DNA of 64,000 nucleotides from Demequina sediminicola (GCF_000975055.1 NZ_BBRB01000001.1:503751-567750); one strand, 5' to 3'. Positions 52,211 to 61,013 are shown, numbered from the stretch's first letter. Notes: generated from the letters alone by a model not told the origin. A program made the numbers and translations.

Positions 52211-53323
52211 TCAGGCGGCGTAGAGCTCCAGGATCTGTGCGCCCACAGTCTCAACGTCAAAGCGCATGACGCGTTCAGCCTGCTCAGCGTGAAGCTCCGC
52301 ACGCAACGCATCGTCCTCGATCAGCCGCGCAAGCGCCGCACTGAATGCCGTCGTGTCCCGCGCATCGACAGACACTTCGGGCCGGTCACCCAACACGGTG
52401 AGATAGCCCGGATTCGCGCCACCAAACACGACCCCCGCGCCCGATGCCATCGCCTCGATCAGCACAATGCCAAAGCTCTCACCGCCGGTCGCGGGAAAAG
52501 CCGCGATGTCAGCACTCGCGTAGTAGCCGGGCTTGTCCTCCTCGGACACGAACCCATCGAACGTCACAATGTCACGCAGTGCAGACTGAGCGACCGACGT
52601 CTGAAGCAACTCGAGCATCGGCCCTTTGCCGCCAATGCGGACCTCAAGCCGATCTCTCAACTCCACCGGCAATGCCGCGAGCGCCGCGATCAACTCTGCG
52701 GCACCTTTGCGTTCAACAAGGCGTCCCAGGAACGTGATGCGGAGGCGATCGCTGTCCCGCTCGGCAGGCACGGCATCCGCAAACAACGAGGTGTCGATCG
52801 AGCACGGAATCACCTGTGGCGTGATGCCAAAGGAGCGCTGCGCAAACTCGGCGGCTGGCTGTGACACGGCACAGAACTCGTCAAACTTGCGCAGGTTGTT
52901 GCGCTGCAGCCAGCCCAGCGCACGCGTGCCATATTCGGACACGGTGCCGTCGGGCAAGATGTGGAACGTGCCGACGATCCGCACCGAGCGCCCCTGGATC
53001 GCTCGAGCCTCATCAACCACGCGGGACGCAAACAGCGGCGAATGTGGGATCTGCACATGGATCACGTCAAAGCGCTGCTGGTCCAAGAACACACGCAATG
53101 CCGTCCGGGACGTGGGAAGTGGCACGCGCAGATCGTTGCCGTTAAACCGCACGCCGGTGTTGCGTGCGAGCGAATGCACCCGTACATCGGTGCGCGTCGC
53201 ATCCGAGCACACGTAATGGACCTCATGACCCGCGCGTTCCATGAACGCGCCGAGCGTCAGCACGTACTGCTGAACGCCGTCAGGACGGTCAATCGAATCG
53301 TCCAGAACGAACGCAATCTTCAT
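52211..53323 (-). CDS. GT4-family glycosyltransferase
   Basis: Retaining glycosyltransferase with the GT-B fold (370 residues). The N-terminal glycine loop is DRPDGVQQYVLTLGAFMERAGHEV; the C-terminal nucleotide-sugar domain shows FLGRLVERKGAAELIAAL near 195, ASADIAAFPATGGESFGIVLIEAMASGAGVV near 270, with the E-x7-E signature. The sequence suggests a phosphatidylinositol-mannoside or similar lipid-linked glycosylation role, but this is only family-level. It begins 6 bp after the ccsB stop, on the same strand, so may be cotranscribed with it. Confidence 0.88.
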   Translation of the reverse strand: MKIAFVLDDSIDRPDGVQQYVLTLGAFMERAGHEVHYVCSDATRTDVRVHSLARNTGVRFNGNDLRVPLPTSRTALRVFLDQQRFDVIHVQIPHSPLFASRVVDEARAIQGRSVRIVGTFHILPDGTVSEYGTRALGWLQRNNLRKFDEFCAVSQPAAEFAQRSFGITPQVIPCSIDTSLFADAVPAERDSDRLRITFLGRLVERKGAAELIAALAALPVELRDRLEVRIGGKGPMLELLQTSVAQSALRDIVTFDGFVSEEDKPGYYASADIAAFPATGGESFGIVLIEAMASGAGVVFGGANPGYLTVLGDRPEVSVDARDTTAFSAALARLIEDDALRAELHAEQAERVMRFDVETVGAQILELYAA

Positions 53324-53329
53324 CGCGAA

Positions 53330-54298
53330 CTACACCCCCGCGTACGAGTGCAGGCCCTGGAACACGAGGTTCACCACCGTGAAGTTCATGATGAGCGCAA
53401 CGAAGCCAATCAACGCCAGGTACGCGCTGCGGCGTCCGGCCCAGCCTTGAGTGGTGCGGGCGTGCAGGTAGGCGGCGTAGATCACCCAGATGACGAAGGA
53501 CCAGACCTCCTTGGGGTCCCACCCCCAGTAGCGGCCCCAGGCGTGCTCTGCCCACACCGCGCCAGCCATGACGGTGAAGGTCCACAGCACGAAACCCACG
53601 GCGTGCAGGCGGAATGCCAGCGCCTCGAGCTTGTCCGCAGGCGGCGTGGCCTCAAGCCACTTCCACCGTTGGAGCCATTGCGTGTCACTGTCGCGGTAGT
53701 CGCGGAACAGTTGCAGCACGGTTGCTACCGCACCCACGGTGAAGATTCCCGTCGCGATGATCGCGATCGAGACGTGAATAACAAGCCAGAAGCTCTGGAG
53801 CGCAGGCTGCAATCCGGTGGACTGTGCGTACAGCACGGTCAGGCCCAGTCCCAGGGCGATGGTCGCGAATCCTGTGACGCCGGGCGCCAGGTAGGACACG
53901 TCGCGCTTGCGTTGCACGATGAGGAACACCACAACAGCAACCCACGTACCGGTGATCGTGTATTCGTACATCGTTGACCACGGCACGTGTCCTGACTCGA
54001 TACCGCGGGCCACGACGCCCACACCCTGCAAGATCGCACCAATGAGCGTGGTGGCTCGGGCGATGCCTCGCGCGCGGTCGTTCACCGTCACTGTGCCCGT
54101 TGAGGTCACGGTGGAGGTGGAACCGGCCGATGCCGTGGCTGAGTCGCCCTCAGAGGTGACCGCACCATCGGCTTGCTTCTTGGCGGCGACGCGTGCGTCG
54201 GCCACACGTGCCAGGTGTACGGCAGACGCCACCATCGCAATGGCGTACAGCGCAGTCGCACCCCAGAGTGCGAGCCAACTGAGTTCCTGGGCGGTCAT
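53330..54298 (-). CDS. ccsB: Cytochrome c biogenesis protein CcsB (ResC/CcsA type)
   Basis: Membrane subunit of system II cytochrome c maturation, which delivers heme to apocytochromes outside the membrane. The heme-handling tryptophan-rich motif is WGRYWGWDPKEVWSF near residue 235, in the last third, with conserved His residues near 100 and 180 and several hydrophobic helices over 322 residues. It overlaps resB by 4 bp. Supports a cytochrome c-linked respiratory chain in the host. Confidence 0.93.
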   Translation of the reverse strand: MTAQELSWLALWGATALYAIAMVASAVHLARVADARVAAKKQADGAVTSEGDSATASAGSTSTVTSTGTVTVNDRARGIARATTLIGAILQGVGVVARGIESGHVPWSTMYEYTITGTWVAVVVFLIVQRKRDVSYLAPGVTGFATIALGLGLTVLYAQSTGLQPALQSFWLVIHVSIAIIATGIFTVGAVATVLQLFRDYRDSDTQWLQRWKWLEATPPADKLEALAFRLHAVGFVLWTFTVMAGAVWAEHAWGRYWGWDPKEVWSFVIWVIYAAYLHARTTQGWAGRRSAYLALIGFVALIMNFTVVNLVFQGLHSYAGV

Positions 54299-56031
54299 GA
54301 TTCCTCCGGGGATGGGGCTTCACTCGTCGGGCGGCCTAGGGCGGCCTCGATGATGCGGTCACGTTCTTCACGCACGCCTTGGTCGTGGGCCGGAGCCCAC
54401 GCGGCAGCGGTCACCACTGTAGTCTTCTGCCCCGCGCCAGGGTTCAGGGGTGCCACGAACCAGAGCCGTCTGCGTGCACCAAACAGGCTCATCGACAGAC
54501 CAATGAGGGAGCCGATCGATGCGGCTAGCAACCATGGCAGCGAGGGGTCGCGACGCAAGTCGAAGGCCGCGAATCGGGGCGTTGACTCCCACGTCACGGT
54601 GCCTAAGCCATCGGGCAGCGTGATGGTGTCACCCATTTCCATGCGGACCAGGAGCGGGTCTCCGTTGTCCCCACGCACAGGGCTGAGCTGAGACTCGTCA
54701 AGTTGGTAGACGTTCTGCGGCACACCGCTGTCCAGGCCAAGGTCACCGGTGTACGCCTGCAAGTAGATCACCGGGTTCGTCAACTGCGGGTGCCCCGAGA
54801 TTGGGCCCGTCTCTGCCATCACTTCCGTGGGCAGCAAAGTGGCTTTGAAACCCAGTTGCTCGCCCTCGGAAACATCCGGAACCTTGAGCACCCCTGTCGA
54901 GGTGTACACGGTGTCTTGGGGTAGGAACGGCACCGCGCCTTCGAAGGCCACCTCGCCGTTCGAGTCCGTCACAGTAAAGCGCGGCGCATAGCCGTTGCCT
55001 TGAAGGTAGATCTTGGCGCCATCAACTTGGATAGGGCGGTTGACCTCGGCCTCGACTTCACGGCCCACAAAGCCGGGCTCGATGAGGGTGCCATGCGCGG
55101 TGAAGTTCTGCGGAGTGCCGTCCGCACTAAAAGTCGCGTCGAACTCATCCAGCGACAGGATCCAGGGATCCAACTGGTTCTCGTCAAACAGTGCGCCAGA
55201 CTCGTACGAGTCGTATGCGACCACAGCATTCGTGAAGGAGTCGCCTTCTACGATGAGTGCCTGACCTCGGTACGTCAGCAACGACCCAGCAGCGACAGCC
55301 AACAAAATTCCGATCAACGACACGTGGAACAGCAAGTTGCCAAGTTCCCGAATGTGCCCCTTGTGGGCAGACAGCGCCAGCTCACGCTTCGCATCGTCTG
55401 TACGCCGAGGCCGCTCATCCACGCGCACCCGGTAGTCAACGAGCCAGCTCCACCACCGGGGGCGGCTCCACTTGCGCCCGCTCCGCTGAGCGTCGTCCTC
55501 CGACGCCGCCTCGGCTTCGGTCGCTGCCGACGTGGGAGTCTGGGACTTCTGCCACGACCAGGTGTCGGGTGTCAGCACAGAGCCGATGGACGCGATCGCC
55601 ACGCGCGCGCCCTCGGGCGCGGGGAAGTCCTGGGGTTCGTAACGGTCGAGGCGGCTCGGTGCTTCCGCAACGGGCTCGTGCAGTTCCCGCCAATACACCC
55701 CGATCCGGGGAACGATGCAGCCAATCAGTGAAGCGAACAGCAGCAAGTAGATCGCGGTGAACCAGGCTGACCCAAAGACGTCAAGAAAGCCGGTGGCGTC
55801 CAGGAGCGGCCCCCAGAATGGGTTCGCATCAATGAACGCCTGCGTGTCCCCCGCGTTCTGTGGCCACTGCGGCAACACTGAGCCCGGAATGGCCGCAAGC
55901 GCCAACAGGATCAGCAGAATCAGTGCGACGCGCATCGACGTCACCTGGCGCCAGGTCCACCGCAGCCAGCCAGAGACACCTAGGCGTGGAACCTCGCGAT
56001 ACGCGTAGTTATCGATTTTCAGACGTGCCAT
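54295..56031 (-). CDS. resB: Cytochrome c biogenesis protein ResB
   Basis: Partner of CcsB in system II cytochrome c maturation (578 residues). After a polar N-terminus it has helices at about 34-56 (MRVALILLILLALAAIPGSVLP), 92-110 and 190-210, a large extracellular domain (about 240-480) and a final helix (LLAASIGSLIGLSMSLFGARRR). The first two helices and the GSVLPQ turn are ResB hallmarks. It overlaps ccsB by 4 bp and ccdA by 1 bp. Confidence 0.92.
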   Translation of the reverse strand: MARLKIDNYAYREVPRLGVSGWLRWTWRQVTSMRVALILLILLALAAIPGSVLPQWPQNAGDTQAFIDANPFWGPLLDATGFLDVFGSAWFTAIYLLLFASLIGCIVPRIGVYWRELHEPVAEAPSRLDRYEPQDFPAPEGARVAIASIGSVLTPDTWSWQKSQTPTSAATEAEAASEDDAQRSGRKWSRPRWWSWLVDYRVRVDERPRRTDDAKRELALSAHKGHIRELGNLLFHVSLIGILLAVAAGSLLTYRGQALIVEGDSFTNAVVAYDSYESGALFDENQLDPWILSLDEFDATFSADGTPQNFTAHGTLIEPGFVGREVEAEVNRPIQVDGAKIYLQGNGYAPRFTVTDSNGEVAFEGAVPFLPQDTVYTSTGVLKVPDVSEGEQLGFKATLLPTEVMAETGPISGHPQLTNPVIYLQAYTGDLGLDSGVPQNVYQLDESQLSPVRGDNGDPLLVRMEMGDTITLPDGLGTVTWESTPRFAAFDLRRDPSLPWLLAASIGSLIGLSMSLFGARRRLWFVAPLNPGAGQKTTVVTAAAWAPAHDQGVREERDRIIEAALGRPTSEAPSPEES

Positions 56032-56792
56032 TAGATTGCCACCCAGAATCCATCAATCCAGCCCTGCAGTTCCCCCGTCAGCGCCCCCCACAGGCCAGTG
56101 ACCAGCATCACACCCAAAATCACCAGCATCGCTCCACCAAAGATCTGCAAGCCGCGCCGATGCTTGCGCAGCCAGGCAAGAACCTTGCCTGAGCGCTCAA
56201 ACCACACGGCGAGGGCAAGAAACGGCAGACCGAGCCCCAAGCAGTACGCCACGGCCAAAAGCGCTCCGCGGCCCACCGTGCCTTCGGTGAGTCCGAGAGT
56301 GATCACCGCCGAGAGCGTCGGGCCAATGCACGGTGCCCAACCCAAACCAAAGACGATGCCCAACAGCGGCGCCCCCGCGAGCCCAGCCTTCGGGCTCACA
56401 TGGAGGCGGCGTTCGTTCTGCAAGAACGGCACCGCACCCATGAACGCCAAACCCATCAAGATCACGAGGACACCGAGGACGCGCGTGATGATGTCGATCT
56501 GCGCCTCGAAGGCAGCCCCCGCCGCAGACACCACAATCGCCAGCGTCACAAAAACGGCAGAGAATCCAGCAATAAACAGCAGGACCCCCAACACCAAGCG
56601 AGGGCGAGACTTCTTGCCCCCAGCATCGGCTCCCGCCATCCCCGAGACATACCCCAGATAGCCAGGCACCAACGGCACCACGCACGGGGACGCGAAACTC
56701 ACCAGGCCGGCAAGCATGGCGATGGGGATAGCAAGCAGGAGTGAACCCGACAAAACCGTCGAGGCAAACTCCGAACCGATGGACTGAATCAC
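56031..56792 (-). CDS. ccdA: Thiol-disulfide transporter CcdA
   Basis: Polytopic DsbD-like protein that passes reducing power across the membrane to keep apocytochrome cysteines reduced. The two redox cysteines lie in FASPCVVPLVPGYLGYVSG near residue 38 and FGLGWAPCIGPTLSA near 155, each in a helix; six hydrophobic helices fit the family. 253 residues. It overlaps tlpA by 4 bp and resB by 1 bp, consistent with one maturation operon. Confidence 0.93.
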   Translation of the reverse strand: MIQSIGSEFASTVLSGSLLLAIPIAMLAGLVSFASPCVVPLVPGYLGYVSGMAGADAGGKKSRPRLVLGVLLFIAGFSAVFVTLAIVVSAAGAAFEAQIDIITRVLGVLVILMGLAFMGAVPFLQNERRLHVSPKAGLAGAPLLGIVFGLGWAPCIGPTLSAVITLGLTEGTVGRGALLAVAYCLGLGLPFLALAVWFERSGKVLAWLRKHRRGLQIFGGAMLVILGVMLVTGLWGALTGELQGWIDGFWVAI

Positions 56793-57349
56793 TCAGCAGC
56801 CCCATCGACGAGGGCACTCAACGTCGACGCCTCAACGCGCCCCACGACACGAGCCGCCACGCGGCCCTCAGGGTCCAAAATCAGGGTCGTCGGCACCGCG
56901 TTGATCGACACCAGCCCCTGCATCTGAGCTACAGCCTGACCACTCGCGTCGTCAATGCTCGGATACTCCACATCAAAGGTGCGTTCGAAGGCTTGAGCCG
57001 TCGCGGCATCGTCCCGGCTGTTCACACCGATCAACTGCACGTCGTCACGAGCGTCCAACTCCACCAACTCAGGCGCCTCCGCACGGCACGGCGGGCACGA
57101 GGCGTACCACGTGTTCACCAGCACCACTTGGCCCGCATAGTCGGCAGTGTCGACCTCATTGCCGTCATAGTCGGTGCCCATCAAATGCAGCGGCTCACTA
57201 CGTGCATCCTTGTCCCACTCCGTGACAGTGCCATCCCCCGACACATAGCCAGGCGATTCCGCGATATCACCAGGAGCACAAGCGGCCAGCCACAACACCA
57301 CCGCAAGAATGATCGCGCCCAGCACCACCAGGCGGGCACTGCGCTTCAC
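56789..57349 (-). CDS. TlpA-type thioredoxin lipoprotein
   Basis: Membrane-anchored thiol-disulfide reductase (186 residues) that would act on apocytochrome c or heme delivery proteins. The lipobox LAAC is at about residue 24, then a linker; the catalytic motif is WYASCPPCRAE near residue 85, with the cis-proline in INAVPTTLILD near 150. It precedes ccdA, which probably supplies its electrons, and follows the histidine phosphatase gene with a 4 bp overlap. Confidence 0.9.
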   Translation of the reverse strand: MKRSARLVVLGAIILAVVLWLAACAPGDIAESPGYVSGDGTVTEWDKDARSEPLHLMGTDYDGNEVDTADYAGQVVLVNTWYASCPPCRAEAPELVELDARDDVQLIGVNSRDDAATAQAFERTFDVEYPSIDDASGQAVAQMQGLVSINAVPTTLILDPEGRVAARVVGRVEASTLSALVDGAAE

Positions 57350-57966
57350 TTGGGCACCTCAATGTGCGCCGCGGGCTCCCGGTATGTCATCGACACAGGG
57401 ATTCCGTCCTCCATGGTGAAGCTCGTCAACGACGCCAAACCACACTCGCGCGAACGCGGGTCATGGAACATCGACCGGCCCTCAAACGAGCACCGCGTCA
57501 CCCAAATCGGCAACTGGTGGCTCACCATGACGGTGTCAGAGTCGGGATTCGCCTCAGCGGCATCGCGCACCGCAGACCACATTCGCGCCTGCTGCTCCTT
57601 GTACGGCTCACCCCACGACGGCTTCCACGGATTACGCAGCTTCCACCAGTCACGCGGGTGCATAAAGTCGCGAGCGCCACGAGTGAGGACCCGGCCAGCG
57701 AACTCATTGCCCGCTTCAATGATGCGTTCCTCAGTAGCGATGTCCAGGTCAAAAGCCTTCGCGATGGGCGCAGCAGTCTCCTGAGCACGCTGCAGTGGCG
57801 ATGCAATGATGCGCCCCACGGGAACCTCACGCGCGACCAAATCATCGGCCACCGCCTGTGCCATCGCCTGACCGGCATCGGACAGACGGAACTGCGGGAG
57901 GCGGCCATACAGAACCTTGTCCGGATTGTGGACATGGCCGTGGCGAAGCAAATGGACTACAGGCAT
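57346..57966 (-). CDS. Histidine phosphatase family protein
   Basis: Phosphoglycerate-mutase-like phosphatase of 206 residues. The catalytic RHG motif is VVHLLRHGHVHNPD at the N-terminus, the second histidine lies in TVMVSHQLPIW near residue 145 and the conserved SPLQRAQETA arginine near 58. ATG 57966 is chosen over the GTG at 57981 because the conserved strand starts directly after it; the longer form adds five residues. It heads the ccdA/resB operon, a position often seen in actinobacteria, but its substrate is unknown. Confidence 0.85.
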   Translation of the reverse strand: MPVVHLLRHGHVHNPDKVLYGRLPQFRLSDAGQAMAQAVADDLVAREVPVGRIIASPLQRAQETAAPIAKAFDLDIATEERIIEAGNEFAGRVLTRGARDFMHPRDWWKLRNPWKPSWGEPYKEQQARMWSAVRDAAEANPDSDTVMVSHQLPIWVTRCSFEGRSMFHDPRSRECGLASLTSFTMEDGIPVSMTYREPAAHIEVPK

Positions 57967-57997
57967 GCGCCCTATTGTCACCCAAACCGGACAGATG

Positions 57998-58231
57998 CTA
58001 TAACGCGCGCTTCAATCGCTCTGCGTCAATGCGCCAAAACCCCACGACCTCGCCGTCAACTGCCACCACAGGAATCTGCTCACCATACGCGGACGTCAAT
58101 GCGGCATCGGCCGAGATGTCGACCTCATCCCATACAACCTTGCGTTGTGCACACACGGAACGGACCGTCGCGCGCGCATCGTCACACAAGTGACAGCCTG
58201 GACGTGAATACAAGATGACGCGTGGAGCCAT
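57998..58231 (-). CDS. Glutaredoxin-like protein
   Basis: A 77-residue thioredoxin-fold protein. The redox motif is SRPGCHLCDDA near residue 13; the cis-Pro segment is EQIPVVAVDG near 55. This is the DUF836/glutaredoxin-like type found beside HAD-IB hydrolases in actinobacteria. The ATG at 58231 lies 6 nt from a TACCCT box. It is transcribed ahead of the histidine phosphatase gene, 31 bp away, and divergent from the HAD gene. Confidence 0.85.
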   Translation of the reverse strand: MAPRVILYSRPGCHLCDDARATVRSVCAQRKVVWDEVDISADAALTSAYGEQIPVVAVDGEVVGFWRIDAERLKRAL

Positions 58232-58237
58232 ATCCCC

Positions 58238-58243
58238 AGGGTA
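58238..58243 (-). promoter_or_regulatory. -10 box of glutaredoxin-like gene (leaderless)
   Basis: TACCCT on the minus strand, 6 nt before the ATG at 58231. The HAD promoter lies 25 bp away in the other direction. Confidence 0.45.
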
Positions 58244-58268
58244 CGTTCAGCAGCGAGCACAAGGTCGC

Positions 58269-58274
58269 TAGAGT
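58269..58274 (+). promoter_or_regulatory. -10 box of HAD hydrolase gene (leaderless)
   Basis: TAGAGT, 6 nt (GGGACG) before the GTG at 58281. Confidence 0.45.
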
Positions 58275-58280
58275 GGGACG

Positions 58281-59132
58281 GTGACGTCCGACTCCCCCTC
58301 TCAGGACTCCCGTGCCGCGGCATTTTTTGATGTCGACAACACGGTGATTCGTGGAGCCACGTCCTACCACCTCGCACGCGGCCTTCAGCGCCACGGATTC
58401 TTCCGCGCACATGACGTACTCCGGTTTGCCTGGGAACAAACCCGCTACGTTCTGTTGGGCGAAAACCGCGACCAAATCAATAGCCTGCGCGAAGAAGCCC
58501 TCTCGATCATCAAGGGCTGGACCGTTGCCGAAATGGTGGCAGTCGCCGAAGAGGTCTACGACGAAGTTCTGGTGTCACGCATCTTTCCCGGCACGCGGGC
58601 GCTCATCGACGAGCACCTGAGCGCCGGCCGTGAAGTGTGGTTCATCACCACGGCACCGCAAGAAGTCGGCACCATCATCGCCAAGCGCCTCGGAGCAACC
58701 GGCGCACAGGGATCACAAGCCGAACACGTGGACGGCCACTACACCGGCCGCCTCAAAGGCGAGATGCTTCATCGCGAGGCCAAAGCCACCGCTGTACACG
58801 CTCTTGCCGAGGAGCGCGGATTCGATCTCAGCAAGAGTTACGCGTACGGCGACTCCATCAACGACGGGCCGATGCTGGAATCGGTGGGCAACCCCTGCGC
58901 CATCAACCCGGACAGCAAACTGCGCAACCTGGCCTCGCAACGCGGTTGGGAAGTCAAGGAGTTCCGCAAGCGCCGCAAGAATGGACGCCAGGGCTTGATG
59001 CGGGCTTCAGCGGCCGGTGCAGTGTGGGCGACCGTTGCCGTGGGGCGCGGCGTGAAGGCTACGCTGAAGGGCGCCCTAGGGCGTTCCGAGAAGAAGGCGT
59101 CGGTTCACGACGACCAAGCGACGCACCTCTAG
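58281..59132 (+). CDS. HAD-IB family hydrolase
   Basis: SerB-like phosphatase of 283 residues. HAD motif I AAFFDVDNTVIRG near residue 14, motif II VWFITTAPQ near 118, motif III lysine near 165 and motif IV YAYGDSINDGPMLESVG near 190. The C-terminal 60 residues are basic and contain one hydrophobic stretch (RASAAGAVWATVAVGRG), possibly a membrane tether. The family includes phosphoserine and lysolipid phosphatases; substrate not decided. Divergent from the glutaredoxin gene. Confidence 0.87.
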   Translation: MTSDSPSQDSRAAAFFDVDNTVIRGATSYHLARGLQRHGFFRAHDVLRFAWEQTRYVLLGENRDQINSLREEALSIIKGWTVAEMVAVAEEVYDEVLVSRIFPGTRALIDEHLSAGREVWFITTAPQEVGTIIAKRLGATGAQGSQAEHVDGHYTGRLKGEMLHREAKATAVHALAEERGFDLSKSYAYGDSINDGPMLESVGNPCAINPDSKLRNLASQRGWEVKEFRKRRKNGRQGLMRASAAGAVWATVAVGRGVKATLKGALGRSEKKASVHDDQATHL

Positions 59133-59176
59133 CCGCACGCCTCCTCGCCGCGCCACTCACGCGCCACCGCCGCTCC

Positions 59177-59239
59177 CGCCTGAGTAGGCACTGGCGGTCA
59201 CTTTTGCGCGGAATGTAGCACTCAGTGCCTACTGAGGCG
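59177..59239. terminator. Long inverted repeat between convergent genes
   Basis: Arms CGCCTGAGTAGGCACTG (59177-59193) and CAGTGCCTACTGAGGCG (59223-59239), 16 of 17 pairs, with a 29 nt loop. It lies after the HAD gene, and the right arm includes the stop codon of the small membrane gene on the other strand. Probable bidirectional terminator; a mobile REP-like origin cannot be excluded. Confidence 0.55.
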
Positions 59240-59597
59240 TGCGGCCGTCGCTATGGGGTGAGGGGCCACGGCCATCCGGCGGGACGTCGCGCTCAGCCCA
59301 GGGGTCCACGGCATCGGCCGACCACGCATCCAAGCGCCCTCGACGCTGCATCACATCGAGCCGCGTCTCACCACGCGCCTCGGGCTCTGGATCCGGGTCC
59401 ACGGCGGGCTGGACATTGCGCACTAGGCGCCAGATCACGGCCAGGTAAATGATCGTGAACGGCAAACGCAAAATGAAGTACTGGGCGTTCGCTGTGTTGT
59501 GGCCACTGGACTGGACATTGAGGGTGAACACAATCCAGTCCGCCACGATCACAAACCCCATCACGGCCATCACAATGACCCAGAACCACCGCTTCAT
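59229..59597 (-). CDS. Hypothetical two-helix membrane protein
   Basis: A 122-residue protein starting MKRWFWVIVMAVMGFVIVADW, with helices at about 4-26 and 40-58 (FILRLPFTIIYLAVIWRLV) and a charged, proline-rich C-terminal tail ending DGRTPQ. ATG 59597 is chosen since the outer frame overlaps the neighbouring pseudogene. It follows the permease remnant by 2 bp, so may have been its operon partner. No family assigned. Confidence 0.55.
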   Translation of the reverse strand: MKRWFWVIVMAVMGFVIVADWIVFTLNVQSSGHNTANAQYFILRLPFTIIYLAVIWRLVRNVQPAVDPDPEPEARGETRLDVMQRRGRLDAWSADAVDPWAERDVPPDGRGPSPHSDGRTPQ

Positions 59598-59599
59598 CG

Positions 59600-60018
59600 C
59601 TACCCCTCTGGCGCAAACTGGTGGCGGTTGCGTCCCGCCGCCCACCACAGCGCTTGACCCAGTATCACGACCGCCACCAACATACTTGTGGCGCCAATTG
59701 TGCCGCTGGCCAATGACTCTAGTGGGACACCGCGGCTCGTTGCCCACAACGTGACAGCCGCACTCGCAGAGAGCCAGGGGATCGCGATGAACGTCACGGT
59801 GTCCACGATCGCCATACCGGCCACGTCTGCGCGGCTCAAGCCCAAGAGGCGGTAGATGGCTCGGTCTCGCCGCCCTCGTAGGTCCGTAGCGCGGCAACGG
59901 ACGCGAGCGCGAGCATCGCTACGGGGGCAACAAGGGCGGCGATGAGCAGGCCCATCGTGGCAAGGTACGCCGAGCGGCTCCGCGCCGCCGAACCGCGTCG
60001 GTTAAAACGTGAGTACAT
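59600..60018 (-). pseudogene. Frameshifted FtsX-like permease remnant
   Basis: From the ATG at 60018 (MYSRFNRRGSAARSRSAYLA) a hydrophobic helix leads to VAALRTYEGG, where the frame shifts near 59880. The continuing frame reads RRDRAIYRLLGLSRADVAGM, the coupling-helix pattern of MacB/FtsX-type permeases, then two more helices and the end AAGRNRHQFAPEG. Joined, this gives about 140 residues, only part of a permease. The start overlaps the upstream lipoprotein by 17 bp. It is likely a broken C-terminal half of an export permease, with no ATPase gene left nearby. Confidence 0.6.
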
Positions 60019-60613
60019 AGTCTTCTGTTGGATACAGGCGCTCGGCACTCATTTGCACGCAGTTCAACACGACCTCCATGGTGAGGCCCTGATCAGCGCC
60101 GGCGAGCAATAGTTCTCGATGGTTATGGATTCCCTCGCGGTCGACGACGATTCCCGTGTCCGCGACACACTCTTCGGTCGCGGCCAACAGCGCGGCATCG
60201 GTGTTGTACTCGCCCCAAGAGGCCATCGCCAGCTCTATCTCCCCGAGAGAATCGTTAAAGCACGCCTCGTAAGCGGCGTTTCCATCCGCATCGGACATCC
60301 CTTCCCAGGAGACGTCGTATGTCCACCGGAAGCCGTCCACACGATTGCGCACCGGTTCGCTATGCGTCAGGCCAGCATCTGTAAGACAGGCCAAACCGCG
60401 TCGATGCGCCTCGTCATACTCGGCGAGTGTAACCTCACCATCGCTCAGGGCATCGGCTTGAAAGTCGTGTCCCTTGCCTTCGGCCTCGGACGCGAGCTGC
60501 TCCATGCTGGGGGGGTTGAAGGTACCCGCCTCCCCAGACGATGATGAGCAAGCGGCAAGCGAGATCACTAGAAGCGGCACAGTACCGAGACGCATCAACG
60601 CGGTTGCGAGCAT
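60002..60613 (-). CDS. Hypothetical lipoprotein
   Basis: A 203-residue exported protein with signal MRLGTVPLLVISLAAC (lipobox cysteine about residue 22) followed by a Ser-rich spacer. The mature part is acidic and helical, with several cysteines (LACLTDAG, EACFNDS, TEECVADTG, VLNCVQM) that could form two disulfides. ATG 60613 has a GAGAGG ribosome-binding site about 10 nt upstream; an inner ATG at 60595 is an alternative. It overlaps the permease remnant by 17 bp. No known family. Confidence 0.6.
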   Translation of the reverse strand: MLATALMRLGTVPLLVISLAACSSSSGEAGTFNPPSMEQLASEAEGKGHDFQADALSDGEVTLAEYDEAHRRGLACLTDAGLTHSEPVRNRVDGFRWTYDVSWEGMSDADGNAAYEACFNDSLGEIELAMASWGEYNTDAALLAATEECVADTGIVVDREGIHNHRELLLAGADQGLTMEVVLNCVQMSAERLYPTEDYVLTF

Positions 60614-60979
60614 TTTTCTGTCTACCTCTCGGCGAGATCGATGACGGCTTGGTCACCGTGAACACGCAGTACGACTGCTTGACGCCCCGCAACCCCCTCG
60701 ACCAACAAGCGCTGCTGGTAAACCAGCCGTCGCTCGTGGTCCTGGCGACAGGCTACTACAAGAACTGACAGCCGGTATGTAAGTTACAGCGGCACCCAGC
60801 CCGAGCACTGCCGTGAGCCCAAAATTCGTGACCTCAGAGCGTGCGCCAGCCCTCAGCCACCGGGCCTTCGCCCGGCGAACCGGTCGCGGGCTTCACACAC
60901 ACCTATGTCGCAACGCGGTCTCACCACATGGCGGAGGCCTGCCCCCTGTGCAGGCAGCGTCAAGACCCTCAGACATGAC
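60614..60979. other. Intergenic region with no convincing gene
   Basis: About 366 bp. The minus strand has a 53-codon stretch without stops (60630-60788, containing HERRLVYQQRLLVEGVAG), ending in TAG just before the lipoprotein start, perhaps the end of a decayed gene. A hairpin with CCGGGC and GCCCGG arms and a CTTC loop lies at 60860-60875. No start codon with ribosome-binding site was seen for an intact gene. Confidence 0.4.
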
Positions 60980-61013
60980 AAAGCCCGCGCCACCATCAGG
61001 TGACACGGGCTTT
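60980..61013 (-). terminator. Terminator after bS22 gene
   Basis: A 15-pair stem with arms AAAGCCCGCGCCACC (60980-60994) and GGTGACACGGGCTTT (60999-61013), two G-U type pairs and a 4 nt loop. On the minus strand it lies 30 bp past the bS22 stop codon; the AAA/TTT ends give a U-run on either strand. Confidence 0.75.

Noticed and set aside
60541-60768. Plus-strand 75-codon frame opposite the lipoprotein start
   Set aside because: Half of it is antisense to the lipoprotein signal region and no ribosome-binding site or family pattern was found.
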